NCBI RefSeq assembly: GCF_025354735.1
Contig: NZ_JANXMI010000134.1
Coordinates: forward strand, 1-64,000
DNA from: Rugamonas sp.
GTDB taxonomy: Bacteria; Pseudomonadota; Gammaproteobacteria; Burkholderiales; Burkholderiaceae_D
Direction: 5' to 3'
DNA length: 64,000 nucleotides
Of the stretch, positions 9,560 to 18,609 are shown in pieces. Numbering within the stretch: the stretch's first letter is position 1; each line of letters starts with the position of its first letter. The translations under genes and the position numbers were made by a program. The notes under the pieces were generated by a model, which saw nothing but the letters and a program-made list of their open reading frames with translations, was not told the DNA's origin and ran no database searches.

Positions 9560-9773
9560 GGGCCTGCTTGGCGGCCTTGTCGAGACGACGCCCGACCATG
9601 GCGCACATCGGGCAAAAGCCGAACAGGCCGGAGCCGACGATGCCCGCCGCCGCCAGTGCCAGCACGATGCCGGCCGTGCCGCCGATGACGCTCAAGCCGA
9701 TGATAACGGCGGCCACGCCGACGATCACGCGCAACACGCGCTCCCAGTTGGGTACATTTTTCACATAGAACAT
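9546..9773 (-). CDS. Small DUF2892 (YgaP-type) inner-membrane protein
   Basis: 75 residues beginning MFYVKNVPNWERVLRVIVG, typical of DUF2892 proteins, with two hydrophobic helices (about 15-34 and 36-56). A conserved FCPMC cysteine pair follows the second helix. The ATG at 9773 has an AAAGGAG ribosome-binding site a few bases upstream, so the longer track start is not used. The family resembles the membrane part of the rhodanese YgaP, and the CPxC pair hints at sulfur, metal or redox handling. First gene of a two-gene operon with the ECF sigma factor. Confidence 0.85.
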   Translation of the reverse strand: MFYVKNVPNWERVLRVIVGVAAVIIGLSVIGGTAGIVLALAAAGIVGSGLFGFCPMCAMVGRRLDKAAKQAHGPR

Positions 9774-9936
9774 ATTGCTCTCCTTTAGCGTTAGAGGAAA
9801 CCCCTCACCCACTAAGAGGCGGGCAGCGGCCGTTTCGATTCGCGGGCCGCAAATTATTTATTTTCCGGCCGCCGATTTGCATTGCCGCCCGATACTCGTT
9901 AGGCTAGCGCCATCGTTCACCCACGCATCGCATCCC

Positions 9937-10365
9937 ATGGCCGTCGCCCATCCTCCCGTTCTGGACCAGCATCTGTGCTTCAAACTGTACTCGACGTCGC
10001 TCAAGATGACGCAGTTGTACAAACCCATGCTGGCCGCGCTGAACCTGACTTATCCGCAATATCTGGTGATGGTGGTGCTGTGGGAACGGGAAGGGCTGGG
10101 CATCAAGGACGTGGCGGCCCGGCTGCAACAGGACTCCGGCTCGATCACGCCGCTGGTCAAGCGGCTCGAAGCGGAAGGCTATCTGTTGCGCAGCCGCGAT
10201 CCGCAGGACGAGCGCAACCGCGTGCTGACGCTGACGGCGGCCGGCAAGGCGCTGCGCAAGGATGGCGTGCGCATCAGCGAAGCCATCGCCCACGCCTGCG
10301 CGCTGACGCACGGCGAAGTGGCGGACATGATGGGCGGGCTGGAGCGGCTCAACGCGCGGCTATGA
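9937..10365 (+). CDS. ohrR: OhrR-like MarR family transcriptional regulator
   Basis: 142 residues from the ATG at 9937. The N-terminus LCFKLYSTSLKMTQLYKPML carries the conserved reactive cysteine and following tyrosines of OhrR-type organic-peroxide sensors. The winged helix follows (LTYPQYLVMVVLWE, LQQDSGSITPLVKRLEAEG, SRDPQDERNRVLTLT). In the family, oxidation of this cysteine by organic hydroperoxides releases DNA and derepresses ohr. No ohr gene is adjacent here, so its target is unknown; the assignment rests on the N-terminal signature. It is divergent from the DUF2892/sigma operon. Confidence 0.8.
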   Translation: MAVAHPPVLDQHLCFKLYSTSLKMTQLYKPMLAALNLTYPQYLVMVVLWEREGLGIKDVAARLQQDSGSITPLVKRLEAEGYLLRSRDPQDERNRVLTLTAAGKALRKDGVRISEAIAHACALTHGEVADMMGGLERLNARL

Positions 10366-10410
10366 TCGTTGACGCCTTTGCCCGAAGTAGGCTAAACTTC
10401 ATTCAATACG

Positions 10411-10460
10411 GCCCCTTTCAGTTTCCCGGCTTCGGCTAGGTAGTTGCTTAGGGGTTTTTT
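10411..10460 (+). terminator. Possible Rho-independent terminator downstream of the MarR gene
   Basis: GCCCCT and AGGGG arms are separated by a GC-rich stretch that can form a small inner hairpin (CCGGCTTCGG), followed immediately by six T residues. The outer stem is short and the loop long, so this is a weak prediction. It lies about where GC content drops before the Abi_2 gene. Confidence 0.35.
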
Positions 10461-10469
10461 ATTGTCTGC

Positions 10470-11456
10470 TCATTCGAAAGCATCCCATCCATCTACAGCT
10501 CCCATGCCCCCAAGGCTCAAGCCAAGGTGGCGAAGGTCGGGGAAGCTCGCCAGATGGTTCTTTACTCGCAGCTTCCAGCGAGAATGGGGATTGATCGTTC
10601 CCAGCATGTGGCCTGCCATGACAAACAGCATGTAGCAACGGGCTTGCCGATGAGTGTGCCCATGAAAATGCTGAATCCACGGGATCTCTTCCTGCGGGGG
10701 CAGTTTCGGCTGCTCGACGATGTTGCGGTTCCATAGCCGGCAATGATGAGCGCAAACGTTACGAAAATAATTCAGACTACGCAGCCAACCTGCAAAGATA
10801 CGTCCATTGCTGATCCCGTATTTTTTGGCAATGCTATCCTGATCTTTTTCTTGCATACCGCCAAACAACTTTGACATCGTCCCGAAGTCCCAAACTTCGC
10901 AAGCTATCCATATTGCCAGTGGGAGGCCATATTTGCTTTTGTTGTGGATGACGAACTCTTCCTTAGATCTGCTGACCAATCGCGCGTGATTACCTATCCA
11001 TTGATGGTGCTGGGAAGTCCCCGTCTTCACGTCTATTTTTTCCGTGAATGTAGAGTGAAACAGGTCCGCATGTAGATAGGCGAATCTATCGTAATTTCCA
11101 AGCCTATGCGAAATGTCTACCCGCATTGCTATTTCGATTCGTTCGAGCGCATCCATCGCAAGAAGGCGCAACTGCTTGTCGAACACATACAAGTCGACAG
11201 CATTGTGAAAGCTGGCACCATCCTTAAATGTATCCAAAACGACGCGATTGACCTGCTCTCGTTTTTTCGCTTTCGGCGGATAGTCGCAGCACTCCCCGGT
11301 GCGTTCCCGGAACGCAAACCAATAACCGCTAAGTCGGTAGTAGCCGATACGCGCAAGGCAGGCGATAGCTTTATCCCTATCACCGATCAGTAGTCCGCGC
11401 GACTCCAACATGTCGATTTGCTGGTGTTCATCCTTCCATGGTTTGCAGTATGCCAT
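10470..11456 (-). CDS. Abi_2 family (AbiD/AbiF-like) abortive-infection protein
   Basis: About 328 residues. The N-terminus, KPWKDEHQQIDMLESRGL followed by GYYRLSGYWFAFR, is the signature of the Abi_2/AbiD-AbiF family, whose founding lactococcal members cause abortive infection on phage attack. Other family-like segments are FDKQLRLLAMDALERIEIAMR and LRSLNYFRNVCAHHCRLWNR; the latter resembles the R-X4-6-H motif of HEPN ribonucleases, suggesting an RNA-cutting effector (inference). The ATG at 11456 follows a GAGAAAG-like site; a GTG at 11480 is an alternative. GC content is clearly below the flanking core genes, so it is probably an acquired single-gene defence element. Confidence 0.82.
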   Translation of the reverse strand: MAYCKPWKDEHQQIDMLESRGLLIGDRDKAIACLARIGYYRLSGYWFAFRERTGECCDYPPKAKKREQVNRVVLDTFKDGASFHNAVDLYVFDKQLRLLAMDALERIEIAMRVDISHRLGNYDRFAYLHADLFHSTFTEKIDVKTGTSQHHQWIGNHARLVSRSKEEFVIHNKSKYGLPLAIWIACEVWDFGTMSKLFGGMQEKDQDSIAKKYGISNGRIFAGWLRSLNYFRNVCAHHCRLWNRNIVEQPKLPPQEEIPWIQHFHGHTHRQARCYMLFVMAGHMLGTINPHSRWKLRVKNHLASFPDLRHLGLSLGGMGAVDGWDAFE

Positions 11457-11649
11457 ACCAACTTTCTCGGGATTAGGCACTTATTTTATCTGCGGCTGAA
11501 CGGATAGCTCGGTCAATTTTCAACTAAAGCCATATCTTTTTTTGCCCGGCTGGTGCGACTCGCCACCGCAAGCAAAACATCGCTCACGCATTCAAGGAGG
11601 ACGAGTCCGAAGCACCTTGCATGCACACAAGCGACGCATCAAAAATAAA

Positions 11650-11780
11650 TTGCACGCTAATGATTAGTGCGCTATATTACGTCCATGCCGCAGCCATCAC
11701 GTTCCGCCGCGGCAGCAGAAACCGCATCAACATTGTTCAAACCAGCCATATAATTAGCGCGCTAATAAATAGCGCTTTAT
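11650..11780 (+). promoter_or_regulatory. Promoter with repeated SlyA-like palindromic operators
   Basis: ATTAGCGCGCTAAT (11753-11766) is a perfect 14-bp palindrome, close to the SlyA/RovA consensus TTAGCAAGCTAA. It overlaps a consensus -10 TATAAT (11749-11754), so a bound protein would block transcription. A second close match, TTAGTGCGCTAT, is at 11664-11675, a weaker half (TTGCACGCTAA) at 11650-11660, and AATAGCGCTTT at about 11768-11778. The cluster precedes the secreted hydrolase gene. A MarR-family repressor is inferred; none is adjacent. The rest of the 11457-11820 gap shows no gene. Confidence 0.6.
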
Positions 11781-11820
11781 GCAAACCCGCCGCACGACGG
11801 CTACCCGCAAAGGATTCATC

Positions 11821-12591
11821 ATGAACCGCACTTCGATCTCCACCGCCCTGTTCGCCTCCGCCGTCCTGTCCGCCGTTGCCGCCCTGCCGGCGCAAGCGGC
11901 CCCGGTCGCCGACAGCGGCACCACCGTCGTGCTGGTCCACGGCGCGTTCGACGACGGTTCCAGCTGGGACAAAGTGATTCCGCTGCTGCAGGCGAAGGGT
12001 CTGAAAGTGGTGGCCGTGCAAAATCCGCTGACGTCGCTGGAAGACGACGTCGCCGCGACCCAGCGCGTGGTCGATGCGCAAACCGGTAAAGTGGTGCTGG
12101 TCGGCCACTCCTGGGGCGGCGCCGTCATCACCCAGGCCGGCACCAGCGACAAGATCAAGGCGCTGGTCTACGTGGCCGCGTTCGCGCCGTCGGAAGGCGA
12201 CGTCATCGGCAGCATCGGCAAGGATTATCCGACCCCGCCGGGCTCGATCACCCTCCAGGCCGACGCCGCCGGCTATTTGTCGCTGCCGGCCGCATCCGTC
12301 AAGCTCAACTTCGCGCAAGACTTGCCTGCCGCCGCCGCCAATCTGATCGCCGTGACCCAGGGTCCGATCAATTCCAAGGCCTTCGGCACGCCGATCACCG
12401 TGGCGGCCTGGAAAAACAAGCCCAACTATTTCATCGTCTCGGCCAAGGACCGCATGATTTCGCCGGACCTGGAACTGGCCATGGCCAAGAAAATCGGCGC
12501 CACCACCACCACGCTGCAAACGAGCCACGTGCCGATGTTGTCGCAGCCCAAGGCCGTCGCCGACGTCATCATCGCCGCCGCCCAGCGCTAA
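11821..12591 (+). CDS. Secreted alpha/beta hydrolase
   Basis: 256 residues, starting at an ATG preceded by AAAGGA. A Sec signal peptide (about 1-26, ending AQAAP) is followed by an alpha/beta-hydrolase fold: oxyanion-region motif LVHGAFDDGSSW (about 38-49), nucleophile elbow GHSWGG (about 95-100) and late His in TSHVPMLSQPK (about 240). This matches the salicylate esterase/EstC-like group of small hydrolases annotated in many proteobacteria; the substrate is unknown. The upstream promoter is covered by SlyA-like palindromes, implying control by a MarR-type repressor, often ligand-responsive to aromatics. Confidence 0.88.
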   Translation: MNRTSISTALFASAVLSAVAALPAQAAPVADSGTTVVLVHGAFDDGSSWDKVIPLLQAKGLKVVAVQNPLTSLEDDVAATQRVVDAQTGKVVLVGHSWGGAVITQAGTSDKIKALVYVAAFAPSEGDVIGSIGKDYPTPPGSITLQADAAGYLSLPAASVKLNFAQDLPAAAANLIAVTQGPINSKAFGTPITVAAWKNKPNYFIVSAKDRMISPDLELAMAKKIGATTTTLQTSHVPMLSQPKAVADVIIAAAQR

Positions 12592-12744
12592 GCGGCGAGC
12601 GCCGGCGCGCCGTCCCGTTCCATGGACAGCCTCCGCAACGCCCGCGCGTTGTGGCGCTGTCCATTTTTCTTTCTTGCCAAGCCTGGTCTTTGATAGGAGA
12701 ATCGCCCGGCACGCCGCCATTTCGTCGTCCCAGCAAAGGAAAGC

Positions 12745-15700
12745 ATGAAGCCACTCGGCATCAAAGTGAAAGTCGCGCTGGCCACCAGCGTGACGTCGGT
12801 CGTGATCGTCGGCCTGCTGACGGTGTTGCAGATGCGGCGCATGCAGGACGATTTCACCAAAGTGCTGTTCACCCAGCAGACGGCGCTCATCAACCGCACC
12901 GCCGAGGAGCTCGACGACAAGCTCACCATGTTGCTCGGCATCGTCGCGCTGTCGGCCCAGCAGACGCCGGCGGCGCTGATGGACACGCCCGGCCGCCTGC
13001 GCGACTATTACCGCAACCGCGCCGTGCTGTCGCTGTTCGACGACATGCTGGTGCTCGACGCCCACGGCATCGTCGTCGCCGACTTGCCGGAACAGGACAA
13101 GCGCCTCGGCGTCGACGCTTCCGACCGCGCCTACTTCAAGCAGGTGATGGCGCAGAAAAAGCCGCTCATCACCGAACCGCTGATCGGCCGCGTCAACAAG
13201 CAACCCATCGTGCAGATGGTCGCGCCCATCCTCGACGACAAGGGCGAAGTGGTCGGCGTGCTGATGGGCGTGCTGCGCCTGTACAAGGACAATCTGCTGG
13301 GCCACCTGCGCACCGCCAAGGTCGGCCGCAGCGGCTATTACTTCGCCCTCACGCGCGGCGAGGCGCCCGTCTACGTGCTCTACCCGGACGCCCGCCGGTT
13401 GCTGCAGCCGCGCCCGAAAAACGGCAATCCGGCCACCACCCGCGCCCTGCAGGGCTTCGAGGGCACGACCATCAGCACCAACAGCTTCGGCCTGCGCGCG
13501 CTCAACAGCTTCAAGACGCTGCACTCGGTGAACTGGGTGCTGGCCGCCACGCTGCCGGCCGAGGAAGCGTTCGAACCCTTCGACGGCGTGCTCTACCGGC
13601 TGGCCCTGTGGTCGGTGCTGGCCTCGGCGCTGGCGGCGGCCGTGATCGGCTTGATGACGCTGCGGCTGATGGCGCCGCTGGTGCGGCTGCGCGACGCCAT
13701 CCTCGCGCTGCGCCACGACGCCACCCGGTTCACGCCGATCGCCGTCGTCACGCACGATGAAATCGGCGAACTGACGATGGCCTTCAACGGCCTCATGCAC
13801 GAGCGCCTGGCGGCCGACGCCCGCCTGCAAAGCCTGATCGAATTCGCCCCCAATGCGGTGCTGGTGATCGACGGCGACGGCCGCATCGAGCGCTTCAATC
13901 GGGAAGCCGAGCGCTGCTTCGGCTATGCCCGCGACGCCATCGTCGGCCAGCCGCTGGAACAGCTGGTGCCGCAACGGCTGCGCGCCGAGTACGTGGCCTA
14001 CCGCGAACATTTCGTCCATACCCGTTTGAGCGCCGAGCCCCTGCGCATGGGCGCCGACGGCCGCGACCTGCTGGGCCTGCGCCGCGACGGCAGCGAATTC
14101 CCGGTCGAACTCAACCTGAGCGCCGTGCACACCGACCAGGGCACCAAGGTGCTGGCCGTGGTCACCGACATCACCGAGCGCCACCGCCTGCGCCTGGAGC
14201 TGGAAACGCGGGCCCAGGAACTCGAACGCGAGCGCGACCGCGCCGAGGCGGCCAACCGCGCCAAGAGCGACTTCGTGGCCAATATGAGCCACGAAATCCG
14301 CACCCCGATGAACGCCGTGCTGGGCATGGCCTATCTGCTGGGCACCACGCCGCTGACGCCGCAACAGCGCAAATACCTGGCCATGGTGCGGGTGTCGGGA
14401 CAGTCGCTGATGGGCATCCTCAACGACGTGCTCGACTTTTCCAAGATCGAGGCGCGCAAGCTCGACATCGTCCCCATCGACTTCGACCTCGACGAGACCA
14501 TGAACACGCTGGCCACGACGATGACCATGAACGCCGGCGAAAAAGAGCTGGAGCTGGCCATCAGCGTCGACCCCGACGTGCCGCGCCAGCTGCGCGGCGA
14601 CGCGCTGCGGCTGCAACAAATCCTCGTCAACCTGGCCGGCAACGCCATCAAGTTCACCGAGCAGGGCGAGGTGGTGGTGACGGTCAGCGTCGACGCCCGC
14701 GACGCCAGCAGCGCGCTGCTGCGCTTCGAGGTGCGCGACACCGGCATCGGCATCTTGCCGCAACAGCAGGCGCAGCTGTTCAGCGCCTTCGCCCAGGGCG
14801 ACGAAAGCATCACGCGGCGCTTCGGCGGCACCGGCCTGGGCCTGACCATCACCAAGCGGCTGATCGAGCTGATGGGCGGCCAGATCGCCCTGGACAGCGC
14901 ACCGGGACGCGGCAGCAGCTTCTGGTTCAGCCTGTCGTTCGACTTGCTCGCCGTGCCGCGCGAAGAACGGCGCAAGCCGGCCATCGGCCCGCTGCGCCTG
15001 CTGATCGCCGACGACAACCAGACCAGCCGCGAGCTGATCGGCAAGCTGATCCACGCCTGGGGCTGGCAAGCGGACGAAGTCGATTCCGGCGCCGCCGCCA
15101 TCCGTTTGTTCCGCCAGCGCCAGCAGACCGAGCACGCCTACGACGTGGTGCTGGCCGACTGGCACATGCCGGGCATGGACGGCCTGGCCACGGCCAAGGA
15201 AATCCGCCTCGCCGCCGCCGGCCGCAAGCAACCCATCGTCGTCATGGTCAACGCCTTCGCCCGCGGCCGGCTCGAAGAAATTTCCAGCGCGCCGGAAGCG
15301 GACGTGGTGCTCGTCAAGCCCATCACCAGCTCCAATCTGTTCGACGCGCTGCACCAGGCGCTGGCGTCGCAATCCGCCGCCGGCGACGACCGCCTCGCCG
15401 ATGCCGGCATCGCCGGCAGCCTGACCGGCGTCCACTTCCTGCTGGTCGAAGACAATCTGTTGAACCAGACGGTGGCGCGCGGCATCCTCGAACACACCGG
15501 CGCCACGCTCGACGTGGTCGGCGACGGCCAGCAGGCGGTCGACCTGCTGCGCGGCGACGCCGGCCGCTACGACATCGTGCTGATGGACATGCAGATGCCG
15601 GTGCTCGACGGCTTCAGCGCCACCCGCATGCTGCGCCAGGAGCTGCGGCTGACGCTGCCGGTCATCGCGATGACGGCCGGCGTGCTGGCGTCCGAGCGCA

Positions 15701-16740
15701 AGCGCTGCGTCGACGCCGGCATCAGCGACTTCATCGCCAAGCCGGTCGAGGTCGCGGAAATGCTGGCCGTCATCCAGCGCCACCTGCCGGCGCGGCTGCG
15801 GCCGGCGGCGACGGAAACGGGCACCGGGGAAATGGTCGCCGGCGAGAAAACGCCAGCGGTGGGGACGCCCGCCGAACCACCGGCGGCGACGCCGGCTGCA
15901 ACGGCCACACCGGCTGCCACGGCTGCAACGGCCGCAATGGCCACACCTGCTGCCACGGCCACGCCGGCCGCAACGCCCCCGCCGCCGGACGCCGGCAGCG
16001 AGGCCAGGGCGAGCAGCACGGCAGCCCCCGCCCAGCCTTCCGCCATCGATAGCGTGTTCGCCGCCAAGGTGGCGGCCGCGCTGGCCAAACGCAAGCGCCC
16101 CGGCGCCGTTGCGCCAGCCACGATGGCGGCCGCTGATGCCGGCGGCGAAACTCCGGCCCCCGCTGTTGGCGGCAATGTTGGCGGCGCTGGCGGCGACAAT
16201 GTTGGCGGCACTCGCGGCGCTGACAGTAGCATTGATGGCGGCATTGATGGCGCCATTATTGGCTCCGTCGATGAGGCCATTGATGGCACCGCCGACGGCA
16301 ACGCGCATGCCGGCGCGGCTGCCGGGGCCGCCACGACCGCCGCCCACGCCGCATCGCCACCGGCCACCGCAACCGGCGACACGCCGGGCAGCTTCAACAT
16401 CGACAGCCTGCTGCGCGTCATGGGCCGCGATCCGAAAGGCCGCGCCGTGCTGCACAAGATGGTGCGCGGCGCGCTCGACACCGGCATGCAACCGATGACG
16501 GACATCGACCTGGCGCTACAGGAAGACCGGCTGCGCGATGCCGCGCGTCTGCTGCACAGCCTGCGCGGAGCGGTCGGCGCGTTCGGCGCCAAGCGCCTGA
16601 TCGAAGCCACCATCGAGGCCGAAACCGCGATCACCGAGCAGCGCGAAGCATCGCTGCCGGCGCTGTGCGACGCCGTGCGGCGCGAGCTCGAGCAAACGCT
16701 GGCGGCCGCGCGCGCCTGGCTGGTGCGCGACGAGCGCTAG
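12745..16740 (+). CDS. Hybrid sensor histidine kinase (dCache-HAMP-PAS-HisKA-HATPase-REC-REC-HPt)
   Basis: 1331 residues from an ATG with AAAGGA upstream. Order: TM1 (about 10-28), periplasmic dCache-like sensor (35-275), TM2 (285-310), HAMP (to 362), PAS (367-480), and HisKA with MSHEIRTPMN (His near 514). These are followed by HATPase (615-735; DTGIGI, GGTGLGLTI), receiver 1 (750-870; Asp in VLADWHMPG near 804), receiver 2 (895-1010; Asp in VLMDMQMPV near 948), a low-complexity Ala/Thr/Pro/Gly linker (about 1015-1215) and HPt (LHSLRGAVGAFGA, His near 1271). This is a complete BarA-type internal phosphorelay. The output regulator is not adjacent and the ligand is unknown. It is apparently monocistronic. 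Confidence 0.93.
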   Translation: MKPLGIKVKVALATSVTSVVIVGLLTVLQMRRMQDDFTKVLFTQQTALINRTAEELDDKLTMLLGIVALSAQQTPAALMDTPGRLRDYYRNRAVLSLFDDMLVLDAHGIVVADLPEQDKRLGVDASDRAYFKQVMAQKKPLITEPLIGRVNKQPIVQMVAPILDDKGEVVGVLMGVLRLYKDNLLGHLRTAKVGRSGYYFALTRGEAPVYVLYPDARRLLQPRPKNGNPATTRALQGFEGTTISTNSFGLRALNSFKTLHSVNWVLAATLPAEEAFEPFDGVLYRLALWSVLASALAAAVIGLMTLRLMAPLVRLRDAILALRHDATRFTPIAVVTHDEIGELTMAFNGLMHERLAADARLQSLIEFAPNAVLVIDGDGRIERFNREAERCFGYARDAIVGQPLEQLVPQRLRAEYVAYREHFVHTRLSAEPLRMGADGRDLLGLRRDGSEFPVELNLSAVHTDQGTKVLAVVTDITERHRLRLELETRAQELERERDRAEAANRAKSDFVANMSHEIRTPMNAVLGMAYLLGTTPLTPQQRKYLAMVRVSGQSLMGILNDVLDFSKIEARKLDIVPIDFDLDETMNTLATTMTMNAGEKELELAISVDPDVPRQLRGDALRLQQILVNLAGNAIKFTEQGEVVVTVSVDARDASSALLRFEVRDTGIGILPQQQAQLFSAFAQGDESITRRFGGTGLGLTITKRLIELMGGQIALDSAPGRGSSFWFSLSFDLLAVPREERRKPAIGPLRLLIADDNQTSRELIGKLIHAWGWQADEVDSGAAAIRLFRQRQQTEHAYDVVLADWHMPGMDGLATAKEIRLAAAGRKQPIVVMVNAFARGRLEEISSAPEADVVLVKPITSSNLFDALHQALASQSAAGDDRLADAGIAGSLTGVHFLLVEDNLLNQTVARGILEHTGATLDVVGDGQQAVDLLRGDAGRYDIVLMDMQMPVLDGFSATRMLRQELRLTLPVIAMTAGVLASERKRCVDAGISDFIAKPVEVAEMLAVIQRHLPARLRPAATETGTGEMVAGEKTPAVGTPAEPPAATPAATATPAATAATAAMATPAATATPAATPPPPDAGSEARASSTAAPAQPSAIDSVFAAKVAAALAKRKRPGAVAPATMAAADAGGETPAPAVGGNVGGAGGDNVGGTRGADSSIDGGIDGAIIGSVDEAIDGTADGNAHAGAAAGAATTAAHAASPPATATGDTPGSFNIDSLLRVMGRDPKGRAVLHKMVRGALDTGMQPMTDIDLALQEDRLRDAARLLHSLRGAVGAFGAKRLIEATIEAETAITEQREASLPALCDAVRRELEQTLAAARAWLVRDER
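15870..16380 (+). repeat. Low-complexity linker repeats within the hybrid kinase
   Basis: Imperfect short repeats encode Ala/Thr/Pro-rich blocks (PAATATPAAT type) and then Gly/Asp-rich blocks (VGGxxGGDNVGG, DGGIDGAIIGS). They join the second receiver to the HPt domain and are probably a flexible tether. Reading stays in frame throughout. Confidence 0.7.
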
Positions 16741-16806
16741 CGGCGCGCGCGGCCGGCGCCGGCGTGGGCCACTGCGACGCTCACGCCGCCGTGGGCCGAT
16801 GCACGC

Positions 16807-17805
16807 TCACGGCACCAGTAGCGCGCCGTCGGTGGCGAACGTCACGGTCCCGCCGTAGCCCTGCGCGATCGAGCGGACCACCTCGTCGCGCGCCTGTTCG
16901 ACCGCCGGCGACAAATGACCGAGCAGCAGCCGCCCGACGCCGGCATCGCGCGCCAGTTCGCCGATGGTCTTGGGCGGCGTGTGCAGGGTATACAGCACCG
17001 GCGGCGAACGCGGCGGATCGAGCACCACGCTGTTGAACACGAGCAGATCGGTGCCGCCGGCGATGGCGCGCAAATCGGCCAGCGCCTCGGCGTCGAGGTC
17101 GCCGCTGAAGGTGACGCTCTTGCCCGCATAATCGATGCGGTAAATCACCGACGGCGCATCGCGGTGATGGCCGGCGATGGCCGTGATCTTCAAGCCGCCT
17201 TCGCTCAGCGCCACCCTGGGCAGCAGGCCCGGCTTGACGGCGCTGGCGATGTCGGTGACCTGCCAGCTCAGCGGCGCCGAAAAATCGCGCAGGTAGCCGA
17301 ACGCACCCTGCTGGTCGAACAGCAGATGCATCAGCCGGCTGGTCGACGGATAGGCCGCGGCGCCACCGCCGCCGCGCCGACCGTCCGGCCCGAACACGCG
17401 AAACTTGATCGGACCGCCGCCCGCCACCGCGCGCGCCTTGAACAGTCCCGGCAACTCGCCCACATGGTCGATGTGCAAATGCGTCAGCAGCACGATATCG
17501 GTGCGCGCCAGCGACAGCCCGGCCTCGCCGAGGCGGACGAAGGAGCCCGGCCCGGCATCGACGAGGATGCGCGGCACGCCGTCGAGCAGCACCAGATAGC
17601 TGGACGCCGCCCGCCCGGTGGCGCCCGGTCCGCCCGAGCCGAGCACGGCCACCGATAGCGGCGCCGGCGGCGCGGCCGCCACGCCAGGCGGCAGCGGCGC
17701 CGGCCCCAACGTCTGCGTCTGCGCCGCAACCGGCATCGCGACAGCCATCGCCAGGCAGGCCAGCGCCAGCGCCCGGCGGCGCGGATAGACCGGATTGTTT
17801 TTCAT
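16807..17805 (-). CDS. Secreted metallo-beta-lactamase-fold hydrolase (RNase Z/ElaC-like)
   Basis: 332 residues from the ATG at 17805, with a signal peptide (RRRALALACLAMAVAMPVAAQ). The MBL metal motif THLHIDH appears near residue 115, followed by the later ligands SGDLD and GHLSP. The arrangement resembles the RNase Z/arylsulfatase-like branch. As it is exported it probably hydrolyses an extracytoplasmic ester or phosphodiester rather than tRNA (inference). It is convergent with the hybrid kinase. Confidence 0.87.
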   Translation of the reverse strand: MKNNPVYPRRRALALACLAMAVAMPVAAQTQTLGPAPLPPGVAAAPPAPLSVAVLGSGGPGATGRAASSYLVLLDGVPRILVDAGPGSFVRLGEAGLSLARTDIVLLTHLHIDHVGELPGLFKARAVAGGGPIKFRVFGPDGRRGGGGAAAYPSTSRLMHLLFDQQGAFGYLRDFSAPLSWQVTDIASAVKPGLLPRVALSEGGLKITAIAGHHRDAPSVIYRIDYAGKSVTFSGDLDAEALADLRAIAGGTDLLVFNSVVLDPPRSPPVLYTLHTPPKTIGELARDAGVGRLLLGHLSPAVEQARDEVVRSIAQGYGGTVTFATDGALLVP

Positions 17806-17908
17806 ATCGACTTTCTGCGGGATCAATTGCCGACGATACCGCCGACGCCTGCCGGCGTCAATGCGCAATCAGGCCGGCGCGCAGCGGCAGCCGCGCTGAC
17901 CATCACCA

Positions 17909-18253
17909 TTACTGCCTGGTCGAATAAATCGCCTGCGCGATCAGCACATACAGTAAAAACACCAGCGACAGCGTGACGACATAACTGCCTTGGGACAGGG
18001 CGAACCAGGCCCACAGCAGGTTGACCAGCAAGGCCGCGATGAAGAAGACGAAGGAAACAATGCGCACGTTGACGCCGGTACGGCCGTCCGCATAGCTGAT
18101 GCCGAGCGCGCCGGCCAGCGTGAGCGACAGCGAAAGAAAGGCGCCGACGGCGCTGCTGCCCTTGATGACATTGCTGTCGATCGCAGCGACCGCGTACGCC
18201 AGCAGCGCGCCGAGCAGGGCGGCGATCAGACAGTTCAGGGGATGGATTTTCAT
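17909..18253 (-). CDS. Small four-helix membrane protein of the SPFH operon
   Basis: 114 residues, almost entirely hydrophobic, with about four membrane segments (5-27, 37-55, 65-87, 92-110). I do not recognise the family. The ATG at 18253 overlaps the stop codon of the GYF-domain gene as ATGA, so it is translationally coupled and is the last gene of the SPFH operon. A membrane role within that complex is the natural inference; nothing in the sequence indicates catalysis. Confidence 0.75.
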   Translation of the reverse strand: MKIHPLNCLIAALLGALLAYAVAAIDSNVIKGSSAVGAFLSLSLTLAGALGISYADGRTGVNVRIVSFVFFIAALLVNLLWAWFALSQGSYVVTLSLVFLLYVLIAQAIYSTRQ

Positions 18254-18609
18254 CCCTGCTCCCCGGGCGTGAACACGGGCGGCGCCAGCGCCACCAGGCG
18301 CAATACGTCCGGCAGGCTGGCGGCGGTCTGCCATTTGCTGATGCCGGGGCGCCAGATGTAGCTATCCTTGCCGACCTTGCGCTCGCTGATAAGGCGGCTC
18401 AATTCCTGTGCCGAAAACGGCCCGGCCGTGAGGCCGTCCAAAATCACATGATAGTGGTGCTGCGTATCGAGCGGCGGCGTTTGCAGGCCCGGCATGTGGC
18501 TGGCGCGCAAGGCCTGGTTCATCGCCTCCGTCATCTGCCGGGCGACCGCCATGCCCAGCCCGAATTCAACCAGGCGGTTGATCGAGAAAAAATTATCGTC
18601 GTTCATCAT
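18250..18609 (-). CDS. GYF_2-domain protein of the SPFH operon
   Basis: 119 residues. The N-terminal part has an amphipathic stretch (VEFGLGMAVARQMTEAMNQAL). The C-terminal half (about 50-105) is a GYF_2 domain: YHVILDGLTAGPFSAQELSRLI followed by SYIWRPGISKWQTAASLPDV. It closely parallels the C-terminal GYF_2 domain of the upstream SPFH protein, suggesting duplication or interaction with a shared partner. Start ATG at 18609 overlaps the SPFH stop codon. GYF_2 domains are thought to bind proline-rich peptides; here the partner is inferred to be in the same operon. Confidence 0.82.
   Translation of the reverse strand: MMNDDNFFSINRLVEFGLGMAVARQMTEAMNQALRASHMPGLQTPPLDTQHHYHVILDGLTAGPFSAQELSRLISERKVGKDSYIWRPGISKWQTAASLPDVLRLVALAPPVFTPGEQG

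Noticed and set aside
11737-16491. 1584-residue minus-strand ORF
   Set aside because: It is the antisense shadow of the hybrid histidine kinase and neighbouring hydrolase in a GC-rich region; composition is Gly/Arg/His-rich with no family motifs.
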